From Gammaproteobacteria bacterium (GTDB taxonomy: Bacteria; Pseudomonadota; Gammaproteobacteria; Pseudomonadales; Azotimanducaceae), in the NCBI GenBank assembly GCA_021773555.1, contig JAJFKA010000101.1, forward strand, positions 1-41,933: a stretch of DNA of 41,933 bases. The letters are read 5' to 3'. Under the pieces are notes generated by a model, which was not told the origin of the DNA, did not search any database, and worked only from the letters and a program-made list of their open reading frames with translations. The position numbers and the translations under genes were made by a program. Shown piece by piece: positions 32,851-41,844 of the stretch; within the stretch, counting starts at the first letter, position 1, and each line of letters begins with the position of its first letter.

Positions 32851-34269
32851 TTGAAGTTACTCACTCGACAACAATGGTTAATCGCTTTAGCGGTCTTTCT
32901 TTTCGGGCGAATTCTGCTCTCGACCTACATTCCATTGATGGAATTCTCGGAAGCCCGTTACGCAGAAATCGCGCGCAAGATTCTCGCCGAAAATGACTGG
33001 ATAACACTCTGGTTTTACACCGACGAACCCTTCTGGGGTAAACCGCCCATGTCGTTCTGGAGCATCGCTGTCAGCTACCAGCTATTCGGGGTCAACGAAT
33101 TCTCCGCACGCTTACCCTCGCTGCTGTTTACCCTCGCAAACGCCCTCATTATCCTGTTCTGGTCCCGCCGTCGTTCTGGGTCCGACGATGCATTGCTGGC
33201 GAGCGTCGTATTTTTGAGCTGTTGGTTGGTACTGCAGTCCTCAGGTGCTGTGCTCACCGACCCGTTGCTGGTGCTCGCCATAACTCTGGTCATGATCAGT
33301 TTCTGGGAAGCCTGTCACACAGGAGGCCGCCTCTGGGCCTACCTGTTCTGGATAGCACTGGCTATCGGTTTGCTGGCCAAGGGACCCGTTGCCCTTGTTT
33401 TGTGTGCGCTGGCATGCGGATTGTGGGTCGCAATTTTCAATCAATGGCGTAATTTCTTCACGAATATACGCCTGGTTTCCGGCGTTATCCTGATGCTGTC
33501 TCTAACCGTTCCCTGGTACTACCTGGCTGAAGCGAAGACACCAGGATTCCTCAACTATTTCCTCGTCGGTGAGCATTTTGAGCGATACACCCAGAGTGAA
33601 TGGCAGGGAGATCCTTACGGCGCCGTTAAGGAACGACCCGTTGGTACAATCTGGATCTATTTTCTCGTGGCAACATTACCCTGGAGCCTGCTGGTTATAC
33701 CGGGACTGTTTAATCGCAAGCGGCTCGCAGGAATAGCAGCCAAACTGAAGGGAGAAGCCACCCTGCCAGGCTACCTGCTGCTCTGGCTTATCGTCCCGTT
33801 GGTTTTCTTCACACCTGCCCAAAACGTATTGATTACCTATGCGTTGCCGAGCATTCCGGCATTTTCCCTGTTATTCGCCCGTTCACTACGAGAACAGAAA
33901 AACCTGTTCACATTTGCGATTGCCACCATGTGTGCCTTTTTTGCGGTGACCTTAGGGTCGTACTGGATGTACTTCGAGGATCATCGCTACAACCAGAAAC
34001 CGATGATCGAGAAGTACCAGGAATTGAACAGCATCGACCCGGGCGATCTGGTGTACACGGGCACTCGCATCTTCAGCCCGCAGTTCTATACAGGTGGCAA
34101 GGTTCTATTCGAAAATGATCGGGACAGCTACGTCAAGCACAATGGAACATTCTACTTCGCGGTACGAGAACGCTGGATGGATTCATACGAAGACATTTTT
34201 TCTGGACGCTGTTTCATCGAGATGCAGCGCGTGGATTTTTCATTGTTCTACTGTCCGGCCACCGACTAA
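32851..34269 (+). CDS. GT39/ArnT-like integral membrane glycosyltransferase
   Basis: 472 residues. The only usable start is a TTG at 32851: the frame has a stop at 32782-32784 and no ATG or GTG in between. About ten to eleven membrane helices are predicted, with the family's first-loop motif FSEARYAEIARKI (Glu34, Arg36, Glu39) close to the N-terminus, as in ArnT. The second part of the loop has KPPMSFW. GT39 enzymes use polyprenyl-phosphate sugars to glycosylate lipid A, proteins or other acceptors in the periplasm. The acceptor is unknown. A cytoplasmic GT2 at 40122 may make a polyprenyl-phosphate sugar donor. The gene ends with a 4-nt overlap of the convergent MFS stop. Confidence 0.85.
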   Translation: MKLLTRQQWLIALAVFLFGRILLSTYIPLMEFSEARYAEIARKILAENDWITLWFYTDEPFWGKPPMSFWSIAVSYQLFGVNEFSARLPSLLFTLANALIILFWSRRRSGSDDALLASVVFLSCWLVLQSSGAVLTDPLLVLAITLVMISFWEACHTGGRLWAYLFWIALAIGLLAKGPVALVLCALACGLWVAIFNQWRNFFTNIRLVSGVILMLSLTVPWYYLAEAKTPGFLNYFLVGEHFERYTQSEWQGDPYGAVKERPVGTIWIYFLVATLPWSLLVIPGLFNRKRLAGIAAKLKGEATLPGYLLLWLIVPLVFFTPAQNVLITYALPSIPAFSLLFARSLREQKNLFTFAIATMCAFFAVTLGSYWMYFEDHRYNQKPMIEKYQELNSIDPGDLVYTGTRIFSPQFYTGGKVLFENDRDSYVKHNGTFYFAVRERWMDSYEDIFSGRCFIEMQRVDFSLFYCPATD

Positions 34270-35549
34270 CCGGGAGTGCCCTCATCAGGGGATATTTGCT
34301 CCAGTGTGCGTCCCGACGTTTCCGGTAAAAACAGCCAGACGATCAGCGGTACCAGCACACAGACACTGCATAACGCTGCGATCGCCAACCAGTTAGACTG
34401 AAATACCATGAATAATCCTGAAACCGCTGACAACCCGATGATCGAAGCCAGCGTGCCTATAACTCCACGGAGCCCGTTGGCCGTGGATCGTGACCTCGTC
34501 GGAAACAATTCCGTTCCATAGCTGACCAGCGTTACATCCGTACCCATCACGAAAAATATCAGGCCGACCCACAGCATCGGTACAAAGGCGCCGGTAGCCG
34601 TATAGAAAATGACGCCCAAAAAGGTAAATCCGAACGCGAATATACAAGTAATAGGTTTGCGTCCAAACCGATCGCTTAGCCAGCCGGCGAGTGGATTGCC
34701 GATGATCGCGAGAGCACCGCCAATGAGATTCAACAGTGCAATTGCGCCAGGCGACCACAGATGCACATCCTGAAGGTACTTGGGTGCAAAAAATCCGGTG
34801 GCGCTGGATGCGAGACTAAAAGCGAACACCGCGCTGAACAACGCCACCATGCGCCGCGGACTGTAGCGCAGCAGTGCCAGTATTGGTTGAAGTACGGACT
34901 GCCGCGTCACCAGCGGGGCAACCGACTCAAAGCGCTGCGTCTCAGGCAGCGTTCGCCGCCAATAAGCAATCAGCAGCAGCGGCGCCAGGCCAACGACGTA
35001 CAAAGCGCGCCAGCCAAACGGAATTACATCGACAAAGCCAAACATGACTGCGGCCAGCCCGGCACCGCACGCCTGCAGTGCTGCCAGCGCGCCGATTCCC
35101 CAGCCACGGTTTTCCGGCGGAAATTCTTCTGCAATAACGACAGCCGCGAGCATGACTTCAGCGGCGGCGAAGGCCCGGGAAAGAAACTGGAAAGAAACAA
35201 ACATTTCCGTGTTAGGAGCGAATGCAGTTGCACCAGTGAACAGCGTGTAGCCAAGTACCGTGATCATCAACAGCGAGCGCCTGCCCCAGTGGTCCGCCGC
35301 AATTGTGAGGATGATTGCAAAAAACGCTCCCGCACGTACGATCGCACCGAGCAAGCCCAATTGGGACTCTGGAATATTGAGATCACTCTGTATTTGTTTC
35401 AGGTTGAGCGCGAACAGATACATATCGTACTGTTCAAAAAGAGAAACTGCCGCCACCAGACCCAGTAGTCGCCACTGTTGCGTCGTTAAATCAGGGGCTC
35501 GCCCGAGAAACCAGGCCAGCCGATACCAACCAGGTACTCGATCATTCAT
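34266..35549 (-). CDS. MFS transporter, sugar/metabolite:H+ symporter group
   Basis: 427 residues with 12 predicted helices. Motif A occurs as ADHWGRRS in the first half (about residues 83-90) and LSDRFGRKP in the second, which places it in the MFS group that contains sugar porters and aromatic-acid/metabolite symporters. ENRGWGIGAL is also typical of the group. It probably imports a small organic compound. The gene is divergent from the sulfite reductase gene, with a 234-bp spacer. Substrate unknown. Confidence 0.88.
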   Translation of the reverse strand: MNDRVPGWYRLAWFLGRAPDLTTQQWRLLGLVAAVSLFEQYDMYLFALNLKQIQSDLNIPESQLGLLGAIVRAGAFFAIILTIAADHWGRRSLLMITVLGYTLFTGATAFAPNTEMFVSFQFLSRAFAAAEVMLAAVVIAEEFPPENRGWGIGALAALQACGAGLAAVMFGFVDVIPFGWRALYVVGLAPLLLIAYWRRTLPETQRFESVAPLVTRQSVLQPILALLRYSPRRMVALFSAVFAFSLASSATGFFAPKYLQDVHLWSPGAIALLNLIGGALAIIGNPLAGWLSDRFGRKPITCIFAFGFTFLGVIFYTATGAFVPMLWVGLIFFVMGTDVTLVSYGTELFPTRSRSTANGLRGVIGTLASIIGLSAVSGLFMVFQSNWLAIAALCSVCVLVPLIVWLFLPETSGRTLEQISPDEGTPG

Positions 35550-35783
35550 GGGTCAGAGTATCAACCATCCATCTCCTTCTGAAAAGGCACGGCGCTGGTC
35601 TGCTGGCAGATATCCGCACACCCTGCGGTCAAGCCTTGCAGAATTATGAGCGGTGAGTCGTAACGCCACACCAGAAGCGAGATATAGCGGCGCTTTCGTT
35701 ATAAGTTGAGAATAAAAAATTACTTTCCGTCCAGCCTTAATTCTTTTAGCCTTCCCGACCTGAATAACAAGATAGCGGCAACT

Positions 35784-37436
35784 ATGTACCAATATTCTGC
35801 ACTCGACCAACAACTCGTTGACGAACGAGTTGAACAGTTCCGGGATCAGACCCAACGATTTCTCGCCGGGGAACTCAGCGAGGAGGCTTTTCGACCGCTC
35901 CGCCTGATGAATGGCCTCTATATACAAACCCATGCGCCCATGTTGCGCGTGGCAATTCCTTATGGCCTGCTGGCATCGGATCAGCTTCGAAAACTGGCGC
36001 ATATCGCCAGAACCTACGACCGCTCCTTCGCACACCTGACCACACGCCAGAACATCCAATATAACTGGCTGAAACTCGAAGACGTGCCTGACGTTCTGGA
36101 GGAACTCTCCAGGGTCGAGATGCACGCAATCCAGACGAGTGGTAACTGCATCCGCAATACAACGGCAGATCATCTTGCGGGCGTCGTTGCCGACGAACTC
36201 GATGACCCACGGCCTTACTGCGAAATCATTCGCCAGTGGTCAACGCTGCATCCGGAATTTTCGTTCCTGCCAAGAAAATTCAAAATCGCGGTTTCGGGTT
36301 CTGCCCATGATCGTGCGGCAACCCAGGTTCACGACATTGGCATCTACCTGGTGAATAATCCTGACCAGGGCATCGGATTTAGAATCCTGGTTGGCGGTGG
36401 TCTCGGCCGTACTCCGGTTATTGGCAAAGTGATTCGTGATTTTTTACCCAGACATCAGTTGTTGTCTTATCTTGAAGCCATCCTGCGAATCTACAATCAA
36501 CAAGGTCGTCGTGACAACAAGTACAAGGCACGAATTAAAATACTGGTCAACGCTCTCGGTATCGATACGTTTCGTGACCTGGTCGAGGAGGAATGGTTAC
36601 ACCTGAAAGACTCCGGTATTGATCTGGGCGAGGCAGAGATCGAAGCGATGCGCCAGTTCTTCCAGCCATTTGAATATATCGCAGACACCGGCGAGGGAGA
36701 ACAGGCACTTGCCAGGAGTTGCCAGGACAGTCCTGCATTTCGGATCTGGTATGAGCGAAATACTCAGGAGCATAAGGCGGGTGCCTACCGGATTGTTAAC
36801 GTTTCTGTCAAAGCCCCGGGAATCGCACCAGGAGACCTGACAGACGCTCAGATGGATGGAGTCGCAGCACTGGCTGACAATTTCAGTTTTGGACAAGTGC
36901 GAGTCACTCACGAACAAAACCTGGTACTCGCCGACGTCAGGAAGGTAGATTTACACGCGGTCTGGAAAGGGCTGGTTGCCCTGGATCTTTCGACGCCAAA
37001 CATCGGTACTCTAACGGACTTGATCTGCTGCCCCGGACTGGACTATTGCAGTCTCGCCAACGCAAGTTCTATTCCCATCGCAAAGCAGATAGGCGACAGG
37101 TTCGATGATCTGGATTACCTTTATGATCTTGGAGACATCAAAATAAAAATCTCCGGCTGCATGAATGCCTGCGGTCATCATCATGTTGGACACATCGGTA
37201 TTCTGGGCGTCGATAAAAAGGGGGAAGAGTGGTATCAGATTACCCTGGGCGGATCGGCTGAAGAAGATGCATCACTAGGAAAAATTATCGGCCCTGCTGT
37301 TGCAAAAGATCAGGTTGCCGAAACGATTGCTAAAGTCCTGGATGTCTACATTGCCGTTCGACAGGAAGAAGAAACATTTCTGCAATGCGTTCGCAGACTG
37401 GGCATTGCGCCATTCAAGGAGGCCGCGTATGCGTAA
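35784..37436 (+). CDS. Siroheme-dependent sulfite/nitrite reductase (hemoprotein subunit)
   Basis: 550 residues from the ATG at 35784; a TTG at 35706 would add 26 residues that look non-coding. Two ferredoxin-like half domains and two siroheme/4Fe4S domains are present. SFAHLTTRQNIQYNW is the first siroheme-binding segment. The cluster cysteines are Cys416 and Cys422 (CPGLDYC) and Cys459 and Cys463 (CMNAC), the CX5C and CX3C pattern of the family. It reduces sulfite to sulfide or nitrite to ammonia. No CysJ flavoprotein gene is adjacent. DUF934 and CysG follow directly, which is the usual proteobacterial CysI-DUF934-CysG arrangement and favours assimilatory sulfite reduction. Confidence 0.9.
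   Translation: MYQYSALDQQLVDERVEQFRDQTQRFLAGELSEEAFRPLRLMNGLYIQTHAPMLRVAIPYGLLASDQLRKLAHIARTYDRSFAHLTTRQNIQYNWLKLEDVPDVLEELSRVEMHAIQTSGNCIRNTTADHLAGVVADELDDPRPYCEIIRQWSTLHPEFSFLPRKFKIAVSGSAHDRAATQVHDIGIYLVNNPDQGIGFRILVGGGLGRTPVIGKVIRDFLPRHQLLSYLEAILRIYNQQGRRDNKYKARIKILVNALGIDTFRDLVEEEWLHLKDSGIDLGEAEIEAMRQFFQPFEYIADTGEGEQALARSCQDSPAFRIWYERNTQEHKAGAYRIVNVSVKAPGIAPGDLTDAQMDGVAALADNFSFGQVRVTHEQNLVLADVRKVDLHAVWKGLVALDLSTPNIGTLTDLICCPGLDYCSLANASSIPIAKQIGDRFDDLDYLYDLGDIKIKISGCMNACGHHHVGHIGILGVDKKGEEWYQITLGGSAEEDASLGKIIGPAVAKDQVAETIAKVLDVYIAVRQEEETFLQCVRRLGIAPFKEAAYA
37416..37422 (+). promoter_or_regulatory. Ribosome binding site AAGGAGG for the DUF934 gene
   Basis: Six bases from the ATG at 37429 and inside the end of the reductase gene. 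It decides this start against a longer frame that opens at 37300. Confidence 0.75.
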
Positions 37437-37875
37437 CCGGATCTTTCAGGGCGCGACAGCAGTTGAAGACCAATGGCAACTCGTTGAAGAGGATAGCACC
37501 ACCAGCGCCGAGGTTCATCTTCTCTATCACTATGCAGACTGGATAGAAAATCGCGCAACCTATCTGGCCCAACCAGGAGCTAAGGGTGTGCTGTTGTCAA
37601 ACACTGATGATGTTGCAAGTCTTATGCCTGATCTTGAACGCTTAGCTCTGATCTGCATCGACTTTCCGGAAGCAGTCGATGGTCGCGGCTACAGCCAGGC
37701 GAGACTGTTACGTGATCGGCTTGGCTACTCAGGAGAATTAAGAGCTGTTGGGGAGGTACTCGTTGATCAGTTATTCCTGATGCGACGCTGTGGATTTGAT
37801 GCATATGCGCTGCCAGACAAAAACGTCGAGTGCATTTCAAAATACCTTGATCCATTTACCGTCAAGTACCAGTAA
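37429..37875 (+). CDS. DUF934-family protein linked to sulfite reductase
   Basis: 148 residues from the ATG at 37429, overlapping the reductase stop by eight bases. The DUF934 pattern is clear in its C-terminal half: DFPEAVDGRGYSQARLLRDRLGYSGELRAVGEVLVDQLFLMRRCGFD-type text at about residues 78-125, with conserved DGRG, ARLLR and QLFLMRR pieces. The family is found almost only beside CysI-type reductases in proteobacteria and is thought to serve sulfite reduction, perhaps as an electron-transfer or assembly partner. I know of no proven activity. Confidence 0.9.
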   Translation: MRNRIFQGATAVEDQWQLVEEDSTTSAEVHLLYHYADWIENRATYLAQPGAKGVLLSNTDDVASLMPDLERLALICIDFPEAVDGRGYSQARLLRDRLGYSGELRAVGEVLVDQLFLMRRCGFDAYALPDKNVECISKYLDPFTVKYQ

Positions 37876-37882
37876 ATTTATC

Positions 37883-39364
37883 ATGGACTATTTTCCGATT
37901 TTCCTGAATCTTAAGCAGCAGTCCTGCCTCGTGGTAGGTGGTGGTGATGTGGCGACACGAAAAGCCAATTCCCTGATAGAAGCCGGTGCCAGCGTGAGCA
38001 TCGTCGCGCCGAGAATCAATCAGGAAATCACCCGATGGGTAATGCAGCGTAAGGTTACCTGGCGACAAGGGGAATTCCGCGCCGATGATCTGAATGGACA
38101 GCGACTGGTCATTGCTGCGACTTCCGAGGCTTCAGTTAACAGGGAAGTATATCGCCTCGCCGAGGAGCGGAATATTCTGATCAATACCACCGATGACCTG
38201 GAAGCCTGCCGATTCCTCATGCCAGCTATCCTCGATCGATCACCATTAACGATTGCGATTTCAAGTGCTGGCCACGCACCTGTACTGGCCCGGTTGCTCC
38301 GGCAAAAACTTGAAACCCTGATACCTTCGTCCTACGGTAAACTGGCGAAATTTGCGGGCCTCCAACGCGACCGGGTTAAATCCAGATTGCACTCAGCGGC
38401 GGCGCGGCGCAGGTTCTGGGAACAAATATTATCCGGTCCAGTCGCCGAGAAAATCTTCAATGGCCAAACAGATGACGCCAGCGTGCTATTCGATGAAAAT
38501 CTTGACGCTGCAGCGACTCAACACACTCCAGCGGGCGAGGTTTATCTTGTCGGCGCGGGTCCCGGCGACCCGGAACTTCTCACCCTGAAAGCACTGCGCT
38601 TAATGCAACAATCCGATGTCGTGTTATACGACAACCTGGTATCTGATGCCGTGTTGAATCTGGTGAGACGCGATGCAGTCCGAATTTCCGTTGCGAAAAA
38701 GAAGGGGAAGCATGCCCGGAGTCAGGAAGAAATCAATGCGGAACTAATTACTCTCGCACAACAGGGCAAGCGGGTTTGTCGACTCAAGGGCGGCGACCCT
38801 TTTATCTTTGGTCGAGGTGGTGAAGAACTGGAATCTTTAATGGCCAATGGAATCGCTTTTCAGGTCGTCCCTGGCATCAGTGCCGCCAACGGGTGTGCGG
38901 CCTATGCCGGAATTCCACTTACTCATCGGGACTATGCGGATAGTGTCATTTATATCACTGGCCATCGCAAGAACAACGGCAAACTCGACCTGCCCTTCCC
39001 TGCTCTGATTAACGATCGACAGACCATCGTGTTTTATATGAGTCTGGGAAACCTTCCGAACATTGCGTCACAATTGCAGCAGCAAGGGATGCCGCCAGGC
39101 ATGCCTGTGGCTGCCGTTGAAAAGGGTACCAGGTTAGATCAGCGTGTCGTCATCAGCACGCTCAACCAGATAGCCGGGGATGTGCAAATCCAGGGTTTTT
39201 CATCGCCTACGCTGATCATTGTGGGCAAGGTAGTGAAACTCGCAACCGAACTGCACTGGTTCGGCGATAAGGCCCTTCAGATGGAACAAAAAGAGAACCG
39301 TCTTGATCCCTTCGTATCAGGCGGTCAAGGTCCCCTGGACAATCGTTCCACTACTCGATCGTAG
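37883..39364 (+). CDS. cysG: Siroheme synthase, trifunctional CysG
   Basis: 493 residues from the ATG at 37883, seven bases after the DUF934 stop. The N-terminal half is precorrin-2 dehydrogenase/ferrochelatase: VVGGGDVATRK (18-27) binds NAD, Asp104 in NTTDD and Ser128 in AISSAG fall at the same numbers as the key Asp104 and regulatory Ser128 of Salmonella CysG. The C-terminal half is the SAM-dependent uroporphyrinogen-III methyltransferase: YLVGAGPGDPELLT (221-234), LYDNLVSD (Asp250), and GGDPFIFGRGGEE (303-315). It makes siroheme, the cofactor of the reductase in the same operon. The tail after residue 470 is longer than needed and runs 40 nt into the convergent LLM gene. Confidence 0.93.
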   Translation: MDYFPIFLNLKQQSCLVVGGGDVATRKANSLIEAGASVSIVAPRINQEITRWVMQRKVTWRQGEFRADDLNGQRLVIAATSEASVNREVYRLAEERNILINTTDDLEACRFLMPAILDRSPLTIAISSAGHAPVLARLLRQKLETLIPSSYGKLAKFAGLQRDRVKSRLHSAAARRRFWEQILSGPVAEKIFNGQTDDASVLFDENLDAAATQHTPAGEVYLVGAGPGDPELLTLKALRLMQQSDVVLYDNLVSDAVLNLVRRDAVRISVAKKKGKHARSQEEINAELITLAQQGKRVCRLKGGDPFIFGRGGEELESLMANGIAFQVVPGISAANGCAAYAGIPLTHRDYADSVIYITGHRKNNGKLDLPFPALINDRQTIVFYMSLGNLPNIASQLQQQGMPPGMPVAAVEKGTRLDQRVVISTLNQIAGDVQIQGFSSPTLIIVGKVVKLATELHWFGDKALQMEQKENRLDPFVSGGQGPLDNRSTTRS

Positions 39365-40125
39365 ACGTCCGGCTCATCCTGAGCCTCCCACATCGAGTCG
39401 ATATACCAGGTCGCACCAGCAGCACGCCAGGCGTCCTTATCGGGAGCCGAATCGTCGCCATAACCTGCTTCAACAATAATATCCTGCTCCGGGTTGCCGT
39501 GTTCGCCAGCATACTCTCTGATCGCCTGAACATCGGCGAGTTCAAGCTTTCGCCAACTCCCATCAGGATTGCGCACTGAAGGTAAAACACCCTGGCATGA
39601 CTGCGTTCGCGACATTGATTTATTGTTGGGCCACAAACCAACGACCCAGACGGGGACGATACCGTTAACCGGGGATGCGGGCAGATGAAATTCTGTGGGC
39701 TTGACCTGATAGTGCTTGCCCTCAAAATGAAACGGCTGCCCCTGCCATAATCCTCTTACAATGGCGAGACATTCATCCATCAGCTCCGCTCGAACGCGCA
39801 TGTCAGTCTCCTCACCAAACGCATGGAATCCTGTATCTGCAGCACCCAGTCCCACTGACAGAATTACCCTGCCGCCGGAAAGATTGTCGAGCGTTGCACT
39901 CTCGCTGGCCAGCTTCCAGGGTCGCATCCGGGATGCGGGTGACAACAGCGTACCTAGATGAATCTTTGCAGTGACGACCGCTGCTGCCGCGAGACTCACC
40001 CATGCATCAACCCCCCAGACGGGTTCCCAGACAAAAATACCGTCCCAGCCTGACTGCTCAGCGAGTCGAGCAAGCTCCATGGTTTGTCTCGCATCCGCTT
40101 TCGGGATTACAAATCCTGCTTTCAT
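39325..40125 (-). CDS. LLM-class flavin-dependent oxidoreductase
   Basis: 266 residues from the ATG at 40125, which overlaps the stop of the upstream GT2 gene as ATGA. The barrel starts with KAGFVIPKAD and contains WDGIFVWEP, VLGTLLSPAS-like text and GRVILSVGLGAADTGFHAFGEE (about 85-107), typical of luciferase-like monooxygenases and F420-dependent reductases. The flavin (FMN or F420) cannot be told from this. It ends within the 3' part of cysG on the other strand, a 40-nt overlap of coding regions. Substrate unknown. Confidence 0.85.
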   Translation of the reverse strand: MKAGFVIPKADARQTMELARLAEQSGWDGIFVWEPVWGVDAWVSLAAAAVVTAKIHLGTLLSPASRMRPWKLASESATLDNLSGGRVILSVGLGAADTGFHAFGEETDMRVRAELMDECLAIVRGLWQGQPFHFEGKHYQVKPTEFHLPASPVNGIVPVWVVGLWPNNKSMSRTQSCQGVLPSVRNPDGSWRKLELADVQAIREYAGEHGNPEQDIIVEAGYGDDSAPDKDAWRAAGATWYIDSMWEAQDEPDVYDRVVERLSRGP

Positions 40126-40871
40126 CTGGCATACCGCCGCCACAAGGCGATGACCTCAAATCCTGCCCGTAACGCATCGATGAGTCGAAGTTTAGAACCG
40201 CGAACATCCGTCCACTGGTCGAGCGGTATTTCAAGAAAGTCTTCATTCTCGTAAGGCTTATCAGCATTTGTCGCGCCATCTGCCGATTGAATCAACCTTG
40301 CGATTAATTCCACATCAAATATCCAACGTGAAACGAAGGGGGTCTCCAGTGCCCGTGTCAACCGGTCGGTAACCCGGAACACCTTGGCACCACATTGCGT
40401 GTCATAGATTGGCATCCGCAACACATTGGAGGCCAGTGTCGCGAAAATACGTCCTGCATAGTGCCTGATCGTCGATCTCTTAATCCGTGCACCAAGATGC
40501 AGCCAACGCGCGCCCATGACGACCTTGCTAGCGGGCATCGCTCTTAATACCGAGATCAACCTCAGCATTTCCGATGCTGGTGTCGCAAAGTCCGCATCCA
40601 GATAGCCAACCTCCAGGCTCTGATTCGCAATTGCTGTGCGCATCCCGCGTCGTACCGCCTCGCCCTTGCCGACATTGTCCAGCAGGTTCAACAATTCAAT
40701 TCGAGACGGGTAGGACTGCAACAGAGAGTTCAGCCGTGCCCAGGTGGAGTCAGTTGAACCATCGTTGACCAGTACCAGGCGAACCCCCTCATCCTCAAGC
40801 AAGGTTCCCACACTGCTGACAATCAAACGATCATCTTCGTTGAAGCACGGGATAACAATTGTTGTCGTCAT
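40122..40871 (-). CDS. GT2 glycosyltransferase (dolichyl/polyprenyl-phosphate sugar synthase-like)
   Basis: 249 residues from the ATG at 40871; a GTG two codons earlier is possible. Family A fold: IVIPCFNEDDRL (5-16), VNDGSTDST (35-43), and the metal-binding DAD at 92-94 within YLDADFATP. This last segment and GARW and FVSRWIFDVEL resemble ALG5- and DPM1-type enzymes, which load glucose or mannose on a polyprenyl phosphate. No C-terminal membrane domain is present. If so, it could feed the GT39 transferase at 32851. It is followed by the LLM gene through an ATGA overlap. Confidence 0.85.
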   Translation of the reverse strand: MTTTIVIPCFNEDDRLIVSSVGTLLEDEGVRLVLVNDGSTDSTWARLNSLLQSYPSRIELLNLLDNVGKGEAVRRGMRTAIANQSLEVGYLDADFATPASEMLRLISVLRAMPASKVVMGARWLHLGARIKRSTIRHYAGRIFATLASNVLRMPIYDTQCGAKVFRVTDRLTRALETPFVSRWIFDVELIARLIQSADGATNADKPYENEDFLEIPLDQWTDVRGSKLRLIDALRAGFEVIALWRRYAR

Positions 40872-40935
40872 CGCCACTCGGCATAAACTATTGCTGGCGG
40901 CCAGGGTGAGTTCAGGGGTACAAAGGTCTGTAAAC

Positions 40936-41679
40936 TCAGGATTCCAGCCCTCCGGTTGCCGGAGCCGGTCGCGCTCGCTGGTTATAGAGCATCTTTCTCA
41001 GATCTGCCAGTTGCTCCTTGGAGAACTTGGAGTAGTCATTCCCGAAATCACTGCCAACTGCCATGCCACGCTGCACCGCAGGTCGCTCGCCGAGTTCTTC
41101 AAACCAACGTTTAAAATACTTGAACTCCTCGATATCCTGGCCCTGCCCCTTCCAGTTGATAGTCCACGGGTAACAGATCATGTCCGCAATTGTGTACTCG
41201 TCGCCGCACAGATATCGCTTATTATAGAGCTGGTTATTGAGCACTCCGTAGAATCGGTTAACTTCATCAGTAAACCGGCTGACCGCGTAACTCTGGTCGC
41301 CCTGGTTTTCGTCAAGACGACGAAAATGCCCACACTCACCTGTTTTCGGCCCCTGGTTGGCCATCTGCCACATCACCCACTGCATGACATCGTACCGACC
41401 ACGCAAATCCTGAGGCATAAACTGTCCGGTCTTTTCGGCGATGTACAGCATGATCGCCCCTGACTCAAATACCGAAAGCGGACCACCACCACCCGCCGGT
41501 TCATGGTCAACCAACACTGGCATGCGATTGTTTGGATTAATCTCAAGAAAGTAATCGGTGAATTGATCACCTCTGCCTATATTGCACTCAACGACATTGT
41601 ATTCAATGCCGCATTCTTCCAGTTGAATTGTCACTTTTTTGCCGTTTGGCGTTGGCCAGTAGTGCAGATCCAGCATCAT
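40936..41679 (-). CDS. Glutathione S-transferase, Nu-class/YfcG-like
   Basis: 247 residues. The N-terminal thioredoxin-like domain has WPTPNGKKVTI, where Thr and Asn replace the catalytic Cys/Ser/Tyr, as in YfcG and Ure2p-like enzymes, then NRMPVLVD and SVFESGAIMLYIAE. The C-terminal helical domain has YGVLNNQLYNKRYLCGDEYTIADM. YfcG has disulfide-bond reductase activity; a similar role is possible. GGAG lies three bases before the ATG at 41679 and six before the next ATG (41676), so the second may be the true start. It is transcribed alone, 58 bp from the GT2 gene. Confidence 0.9.
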   Translation of the reverse strand: MMLDLHYWPTPNGKKVTIQLEECGIEYNVVECNIGRGDQFTDYFLEINPNNRMPVLVDHEPAGGGGPLSVFESGAIMLYIAEKTGQFMPQDLRGRYDVMQWVMWQMANQGPKTGECGHFRRLDENQGDQSYAVSRFTDEVNRFYGVLNNQLYNKRYLCGDEYTIADMICYPWTINWKGQGQDIEEFKYFKRWFEELGERPAVQRGMAVGSDFGNDYSKFSKEQLADLRKMLYNQRARPAPATGGLES

Positions 41680-41844
41680 TTTCTCCCCGGTTAAATTCCG
41701 CTAGTTTGCCACTATTCGTAAACTTTAGAAAAGCGGCTGGGTAGAATAACCCCTATAGTCAAAGCCAATCGTTCCGAGCGTGGTCCTACAGGCACTGGAA
41801 CAATGGTGTTATTGTAGATAATCCAACAAACACCGGACGCACCC

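Noticed and set aside
34761-35468. 235-codon frame opposite the MFS gene
   Set aside because: It is rich in Arg, Gln and Cys as expected for an antisense reading of hydrophobic helices; the MFS reading has all family motifs.
35550-35783. CysB or other control site before the sulfite reductase gene
   Set aside because: The region is AT-rich near 35700-35725, but I could not see a convincing site or promoter.
40744-41463. 239-codon frame opposite the GST and GT2 genes
   Set aside because: It crosses two well-supported genes and their spacer and has no recognisable domain.
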